From assembly GCA_950106755.1 (NCBI GenBank), contig OX467092.1:10664001-10728000 (forward strand): a DNA stretch of 64,000 bases. Reading direction: 5' to 3'. Below, one piece after another: positions 58,070 through 64,000 of this stretch. The notes under the pieces are model-generated. The model saw nothing but the letters and a program-made list of their open reading frames with translations. It had not been told where the DNA came from and made no database searches. Both the position numbers and the translations under genes were made by a program. The stretch comes from Climacium dendroides (Eukaryota > Streptophyta > Bryopsida > Hypnales > Climaciaceae). The number at the start of each line of letters is the position of its first letter. Position 1 is the first letter of the stretch.

Positions 58070-61000
58070 TCATAGCCTGGAGGATTTGGGAGACATTGAT
58101 GAAAACGGAATAACTGACAATGGGTCTCCTTGAGGACGTCGAGACTGTACATGATAGTGAAGAAGCTTGCGTTCCTGAGATCCGAAGATTTTCTCAGTCC
58201 TGCGATCAGTCAGTTTTCCACGCCACTGCTTGTCCGGCTGCATCTCCCACTTGCGGTCGGGCACCATGTGCATGGCGTCTGTAAGCCAATCGTTTCCAGA
58301 GAGGACATAGACATCAGCACCGCGGCATTGTGACTTCAGGAACTGGCCGAAGCCTTGCCATAATGTGAGCAGTCGTTCATCCTCACCCCTGAGACTGCAC
58401 ATGTTCCACAGTACACCGAGATTGTGAAAATTGGGGTCACAAAATTTCAGCAAAGGTACGTGCACCTAAATAAGAATCTACGTATGGTTCCATCATTAGA
58501 CTGCCTTAATTTCTATTCAGTTGACAATTGAAAGACGATTCCAGGGTATCTACATCAACTGCCTTAAATTCTATTCAAGGAAAATTCAGATGGAGTAAAA
58601 AGTAGATTATTGGAGCTACATTTTCTTAGTTAAGCTTAAAAACATTTAAAATCAAGAACTATGTGCAAATTCAAAGTTCTGACTTTCAAAATGGCCGAGG
58701 GGCTTGCATTTTCCTTTTAAGGGTTAAGCAGCCGCTGAGCAACCTGTAGAAGGGTAGCAGCTCAAGAATTGCAAGAATTGAAATCTAGGGACATGAACTT
58801 GGTTTTGTACTCTAAGCATAAGGATGCACCAAGAGCAGGTGGACAAACCTAGAATATGTCAACGGTGCAGAGCAAGGAGGATTGGTGACGACCAGGGAGG
58901 GGGCACACGGGGGTCGATAATGGCGAGATGTTTCACAGCTCAGGTCTAGCAGTGGGAGCACACCAGCCGCTCTTGCAGAATTCTTGCATTTGGCGATAGC
59001 CCTGTCATGCATGTCGTTTCCTATCAGTCGTGCACCTGATAGAGACGAAACTTGCATTGAAGCTGCAGCATCTCGACACTCTGCCCATGCCCTCTTATCA
59101 TAATCATGCCATGACTGAATCATAGCCACAACATGTATTTAGATAGGTGCCAAATCGCATGATTCACAGGGAAGTTGGAATGCCGGAACAACTGGTTAAT
59201 TCCAACGGTGAGTGTCTAATATCTGGTCTTTTCAAGCTCAGGAAGACCTTGTAAAGAGCTCCTTGGCATTTTTGAAACCATTCCCACTTTCTGCCCCATA
59301 AAACCACAGCTCCCAAATACAAAATCCCATGCTCGAAAACACAAATTGTATCACCAACTACTAGGAGCTCTCCTCGTGTATTGGATTTGATATAAATGAA
59401 GATATTTGCCATATTGACGACGACCGGTTTAATAATGTTGCAGCAACGACTGCCGTAGCAAGAATACTCCTAGTAACGCAAAAGTACCCAACCGTGTAAA
59501 CCGATGCACAGAACATGAGCAGAGTTATGAAGTTGGGAAACTCTACATACCTGGAATGGCCACTGTCGACGCATCAAACCAGGTGCAACATTACTCGCCA
59601 TGAGCGCAGCTTGTATAAGGAAAGTCCCTGTCCCACAGAAGGGATCCAGAAGAACCCGGTCCTTGCCTTCAGCAGCATTCTTATTAGCCTCACCAAAACC
59701 CGGCACCAAGTGATTCCACCCTGCAATGGTCAAAACAGCAGCTGCCAGTCCTTCCTTCGACTGAACCACGGTGTCCCCGTACCCCCGCTTGTAAAGACTA
59801 ATCCCACTCATATCTCTATAAAGAACTGCCAAGTCTCTGTCCACATGGAGAAACAGAGGAACGCTTACTGCGTCTTCACATTCAGGCCACTGGGGAACAC
59901 AGGCATCACGAAGCGAATCCCAAATTGCGTTGCTGAGGCTGCTAGTTACCGAAGCTTGGTTTTCATCAAAATTCAGCAACTTGGTTTGAACAGCGAATTT
60001 CCGGAATTTGTAGCGCTTAACTGTACATAAGGTAGAGGAAACTAAACCCGTTAGGAACGTGATCCCGTCTTCTAAACAGCAACTCATCTCATCCAATACA
60101 CTTGGGTCTAAGCATGACTTGGCTAAATTGTTGGATGGCCACCGATAGTTGAATGGAAATGGGGTTGCTTACTGTCCCTTCAATAGCGGTCTACAACCTC
60201 CCACTTTGAATGATTGCAAAAGATACGTTGATTAAGAAAATTTTGATCCCAAGAGAATTTGATTCTTGTACCCAATCCAATCTCTCCAGTGTGCTCTGTG
60301 TGCTCTGTACTGATCTCCAATGAAAGCACACTCCTACATATTGGTTAAAATGCTGAAAGTAGCGCAAACAGTTCCATCTAACTTACCTTACATCTCCATT
60401 TATGCGCTAGAGGATGATACCGGCAAAGAGCTTAAACCCTAAACCCTAACGCTTCCGACTAAAAGCACCACAAAGCGGGAAGAATCGTGGAATTCTGACA
60501 AGCCCGCACAACGTTCTAAGAAAAGCTACTCGGTGGATCTTTCGATATTGAATTGCATGTGCAATAGCATCAGCAGTTGCGGTACTATGAACAGGAAGAA
60601 AATAGAACATGCTCACCTGATTGTGAAATTTGAGGTGTGGCATCATTAACGAGAAGTAAGGACCAGTCTGCAGCTGCTCTCACAAAGTCGTAAACGCCGC
60701 TTCCGCCCTTGGGCAAGATGCCGCGGGCGAGCTCGCACAGCACGCGGTCTCCAGTGCGCAGCCAAAGATTTGCATTGTATCCCGTCGCCTGAGTGCCAAC
60801 AAAGGAGACTCCACCAAGCCCTAATTCTATCTGGGAGGCGCTGATGAGAGGAGAGGAAAGCTCGGCAGCTAGGATTTCCTCCAAGCCCTTCTCGCATGTC
60901 GCGTAGAACCTTTGAAACTTCGCACTCCCCTCAGTTTGCGTTGCCCTAATTTGCCACTCGCGCTCTTGCTGAATTCCCGCGCTGGCGCAATACGTCACCG

Positions 61001-61148
61001 GGGGCTTTACTGCTCTACAGTCCACGAAATTCGTAAAGAATCTGGCAGTTCGACGGTTTCGATGTCGATTTTGGAAAGTTGGGATGAAAGCATCATCGAT
61101 CCTGCCAGAGCAACTTGCTAATGAAGTAAGCTTCCTACAGAGAGCCAT
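58070..61148 (-). CDS. THUMP-domain RNA methyltransferase, RlmL-like
   Basis: A probable SAM-dependent guanine-N2 RNA methyltransferase of the UPF0020/RlmL-TrmN group, acting on rRNA or tRNA. I assign four exons (61148-60617, 60071-59551, 59114-58849, 58394-58070), 1644 nt, giving 547 aa. The first 60 residues are basic and Ser/Arg-rich and may be an organelle-targeting peptide. RFYATCEKGLEEILAAEL starts the THUMP-type domain, and GGVSFVGTQATGYNANLWLR is characteristic. Then come DMSGISLYKRGY, the SAM loop DPFCGTGTFLIQAALMA (about 320-336), GNDMHDRAI (about 382) and TNPP (about 428). The residue after NPP is Cys, not the usual Tyr or Trp, and the next few residues are unusual. I fixed the exon 3/4 junction by frame, so this point is uncertain. 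FGQFLKSQCRGADVYVLSGN in exon 4 is typical of the family. Intron 3 holds a family B fragment; intron 1 contains AAACCCTAAACCCTAA near 60431. Confidence 0.88.
58590..58735 (-). mobile_element. family B MITE fragment in an intron
   Basis: This lies within intron 3 of the RNA methyltransferase gene. It matches the left-end part of families B at 22700 and 32624: AGCTACATTTTCTTAGTTAA, AAAATCAAGAACTATGTG, CAAAATGGCCGAGGGGCTTG, ending TTTTAAGGG followed by TTAA (58727). The rest of the element is absent. Confidence 0.7.
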
Positions 61149-62619
61149 AATGTGTTCTGTTTACATGAACATTGAATCGGGACTATCCTTCGCAGTGCTA
61201 CTAAGCTAGAACCCTGGCGTTTTTGCGACGCTTGAGAGTACTAATAAACATCCGTAGCGCAGTTAAACGGAAGAAAGTGAAAGTGTCGTGGCGGAAATTG
61301 ATAAGACTACATCAATTTCGCTGCATCTTCTACCCGTCGCAATAAAATCCACGACAGAAGCAGTCACTTGAATAAACTACGAGAGCAAAGTTCGTTGGAA
61401 CTGTAAAGGTTGCTGTCAAACGGCGAACAAGCTCAGGAGCTCCTGACTGCCTTCAACTCCCTAGCCCTAAAATCCTCTGCGCAGGTCACGATTTCAACTT
61501 CGTTCCAACCTGCCAATTCGCATAGCAGAGACTTGGTAAAAATTCGGCATGAGGGGTGGGGTGTCACAGGTCACGATTTCACGTGACTCATAGCTTTGTT
61601 TCCAAATCCGATGAGGCGCGATTCAAAACCCACGAATGTAGTCTCAAAGTTCTAAACCCCACACAGAAAGCTCAAAGTTCATAGCTAAAATCACCTTCAC
61701 TCTAGGAGCCAATGTAACACCCCCTATCGAGTCTGAGGCACTTTTGTGCTCCGTCTTCTTTCTAATCAAGAAAAATAAGACTCATGTACTGTACAATATC
61801 ATCACTCACCAATAGCGAGTTTCAGAATAGCCACTTCAATCGATGGACAACTTCCCATGTGGCGTTCTCACATTCTTCAATGACGCTTCCCAATTTTTGT
61901 CACCCACCTCAAGGAGTCGAGTAGCCGTTTTCAGCTTTGAAAACTTATGTTTTGCTTTGTGTTCTGCTTTATGATTGAAGACTCAGCTTCATCCTTCCAA
62001 CGAGGGAGACTCATCTTCACCGACTTAGAGAACTGAGAGAAAATGGGGTTTGAAATTTTACCCCCTTCTATTGATCCTTCCATTCCGACATTGAACATTT
62101 TGCCTCTTAAACTACTCTGAAACCCACTTTTATTTGAAACTCCAAGGAGTTCCAAGAAGCTCATCTCATTCTCTAAAAACAACTCAACAGGAACCATATA
62201 GTCGGCATGCTACATCGGGGCACTCTTGATTCGGAGTTCACAGTCACCCCGCTCCATTTTCGATTGCTCCATTTCCGCAAAACTGGGATGCATTGGCCCA
62301 TTCAGTGCTAAACTTAGATGAACAGGCGTCAACATTCTCTTTCACCATTACATAGAGCAGTACCGCAAGAGAAGATTGATGCCTGCCTACAATGCTGAGC
62401 ATTCGTCAACACTCGTCATAGAATTTTTTCTCGATAGAAGACAGAAAATCTATACAACCCTGTGATTCAATATGCCTGAGGCGTTTTGGGGAGACCATGT
62501 GTCCTACAAAACCCATCCAGAACCAGACTCTTAGCGCCGCTGGCAGCATTGATGTACTCGATCTTCTCAATGGGTCTACTTGGGTCATAATTCATGGTGT
62601 CAACATAAATCGTCGTATG
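61149..62619. other. intergenic region between methyltransferase and channel genes
   Basis: The methyltransferase promoter should lie just above 61148. The DNA is less AT-rich than the repeat regions. AATGTAACACCCCC near 61711 and GGGGTGTCACAGG near 61558 resemble plant LTR-type TGTAACACCC words but do not pair convincingly. The minus-strand frames at 61931-62197 and about 62475-62600 (the latter reading EKIEYINAASGAKSLVLDG) look protein-like but I cannot name them; the second may be the remains of a transposon or part of the channel gene's 3' region. Confidence 0.4.
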
Positions 62620-64000
62620 CTAGGCTGTCTTCTTTTGAAAGTCGCCACCGCCACACTCGTCATTTAGAGGCTTCAAGTGGTTCAATACATTTGCAGAGAA
62701 GATAGTACGCCCCTGCTTGTCCGTCAAAATCTGGTCTTCGTATTGTCGGTCCCAGATAATATCATTGTCGGCAACGAAATACAAGTTCTCGCTGAAGATT
62801 GGTTGCATGGATGATCGTTCCGTTGCTGACACTGTGACAGTGAACAAAGCATCTCTCGCTTTTAACGCCTTGCAAATCACGCCCACACTCCAAAGGTATT
62901 AGATGAAAAGCTCGCAGTTGAAAGAAAAGCACTGGTTGCACGTGTAACATATTGATCTCGTTATTTAATTAACAGGTGTTTCTTGAGGTGAAACAGCAGA
63001 TGATATGCTCCATACCTCAAAATCCATGCCATAGAGTGGACTAGATTCATCAATAACGTGTCGAACGATAAGGCCATATCTGAGATAGGAAACCTCCGGC
63101 CGCACCAGCTGAAGAGGAACATGATGGACGAACGGAGAGCTTTGGCCAGGCGCAGTAACAATTGATCGGTAAGTGACCTCAAACTTGCACTCGATCAACA
63201 CCGTCTTTGCTGGATCTGCCAGATTTAGTCGAACGATGAAAGATCTGTACGTTTTCATATTTCAGTCAGTGACTCTTCCAGAACAGAATTTTTCTTTTCT
63301 GGTGAGTAGATAGGAGCTTATGGAAATTGACAGAAAGTTAAAAGCATTGATCACCATTTTTAGGCGCACAAATGGAGTTAATAAGGTTAGAGAGATGACA
63401 AAATCGACCATGCAACAGAATGCAAGAACGATTGAAAGAGAGATGTTGCGTCCTCCCTCAGTAACTAGGTCCTTCCGGGTCCTGTGAACGGTCTTAGATG
63501 AAGGATCACTAGGGTCTAGGGCTCAGCACTGACATTAATTCCATATGCTTTCAGACAATACTTTCACCATCGGACACTATAACCACAACAAGAACAAGCT
63601 CTGGTATTAATAACTGTCACTATAACAATTAAGCAGTCACAGGCACAATCCAAGACAAGAACCTGACAAGACTTACTTGTATGACTTTTCGCCAGGTGGT
63701 AACAGATTATTTGCATGCTCAGAGAACTTGTCGTTGGTGATGAGCGCCATTTTGGCCCAACGAACTGGCTCCGCTGGCTGCGACAACCTGTAAAACACTG
63801 CACAAAATGCAATGACAAGGAAAACCTATAAGGTCATCCTTGATAGTAAGAGAGAGAGAGATTTAAAACAGCGACCAAAACGAGAATCAAAATCATTTGC
63901 AAATGCAGCATTAATAGCAGTCATGAAAAATAGCATACCTGCGCCACTGAGGAAGACAAAAACGAGCTGAGCCAATAAGGTATTCAAATTGGCCAGAAGG
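62620..64000 (-). CDS. inward-rectifier (Kir/KirBac-type) K+ channel, 3' part
   Basis: The visible 219 codons are the second membrane helix and the cytoplasmic immunoglobulin-like domain of a Kir channel; the first helix and selectivity filter lie beyond the window edge. Exons: 64000-63939 (partial), 63797-63677, 63244-63016, 62868-62620. Helix 2 is LNTLLAQLVFVFLSGAVFYR, followed by the family-typical LSQPAEPVRWAKMALI. Next come FIVRLNLADPAK (the strand aligned with Kir MFRVANLR), PLQLVRPEVSYLRYGLIVRH, then VIDESSPLYGM, the strongest Kir signature. The last exon has RDALFTVTVSATERSSMQPI and NDIIWDRQYEDQI. The acceptor for the last exon (GCAAG|GCG) is not a perfect consensus but is the only one I found that restores frame. 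A variable insertion (DKFSEHANNLLPPGEKSYK) follows helix 2. Such channels conduct potassium; the role in the plant is unknown. Family assignment is from motif memory. Confidence 0.8.

Overview
This window is nuclear DNA from a land plant. The genes have GT-AG introns and encode plant housekeeping functions: NADP-type non-phosphorylating GAPDH, a plastid ribosomal protein with a transit-peptide-like N-terminus, and an FCF2-type rRNA-processing factor with a telo-box promoter. Genes are islands in AT-rich DNA full of small inverted-repeat transposons. The right edge carries a gene with an inward-rectifier (Kir/KirBac-type) potassium channel cytoplasmic domain. To my knowledge this family is reported in mosses but not in flowering plants, so a bryophyte is my best guess. 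That is an inference and not proven.

Layout. 1-8.9 kb: no gene, a mosaic of MITEs including a 732-bp near-palindrome and a 58-bp tandem repeat. 8.9-14.1 kb: a complete GAPN gene (minus strand, nine coding exons, 496 aa) with a 5' UTR intron that holds a 420-bp tandem duplication. 14.1-34.5 kb: no gene; G-runs, a 12-bp minisatellite, and many copies of MITE families whose ends read TTAA-CCCYTAAA. 34.6-37.3 kb: a two-exon gene (minus) for an unrecognised 212-aa protein with a hydrophobic C-terminus. 37.3-42.1 kb: repeats. 42.2-43.6 kb: a single-exon gene (minus) for a protein made of two copies of one roughly 110-residue unit, next to a broken partial copy of itself. 44.4-46.3 kb: nested MITEs. 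46.4-49.0 kb: FCF2 (plus). 49.9-53.4 kb: chloroplast ribosomal protein L1 (minus), convergent with FCF2. 53.6-58 kb: nested transposons, including a dead Tc1/mariner transposase interrupted by a CACTA-type MITE. 58.1-61.1 kb: a THUMP/RlmL-like RNA methyltransferase (minus). 62.6-64 kb: the 3' part of the Kir-like channel gene (minus), running off the window.

The genes do not form a pathway. FCF2, L1 and the RNA methyltransferase all relate to ribosome or RNA maturation and sit within about 14 kb, but each has its own promoter and this may be chance.

The most notable points are: (1) a Kir-type channel gene in a plant; (2) several MITE families with piggyBac-like TTAA/CCCY ends; (3) a roughly 450-bp promoter/leader shared by two otherwise unrelated genes 10 kb apart; (4) the unrecognised internally duplicated protein and its decayed tandem copy; (5) nested insertions with clear target-site duplications. 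All exon boundaries were assigned by eye from splice consensus, reading frame and remembered family conservation, with no alignment run.
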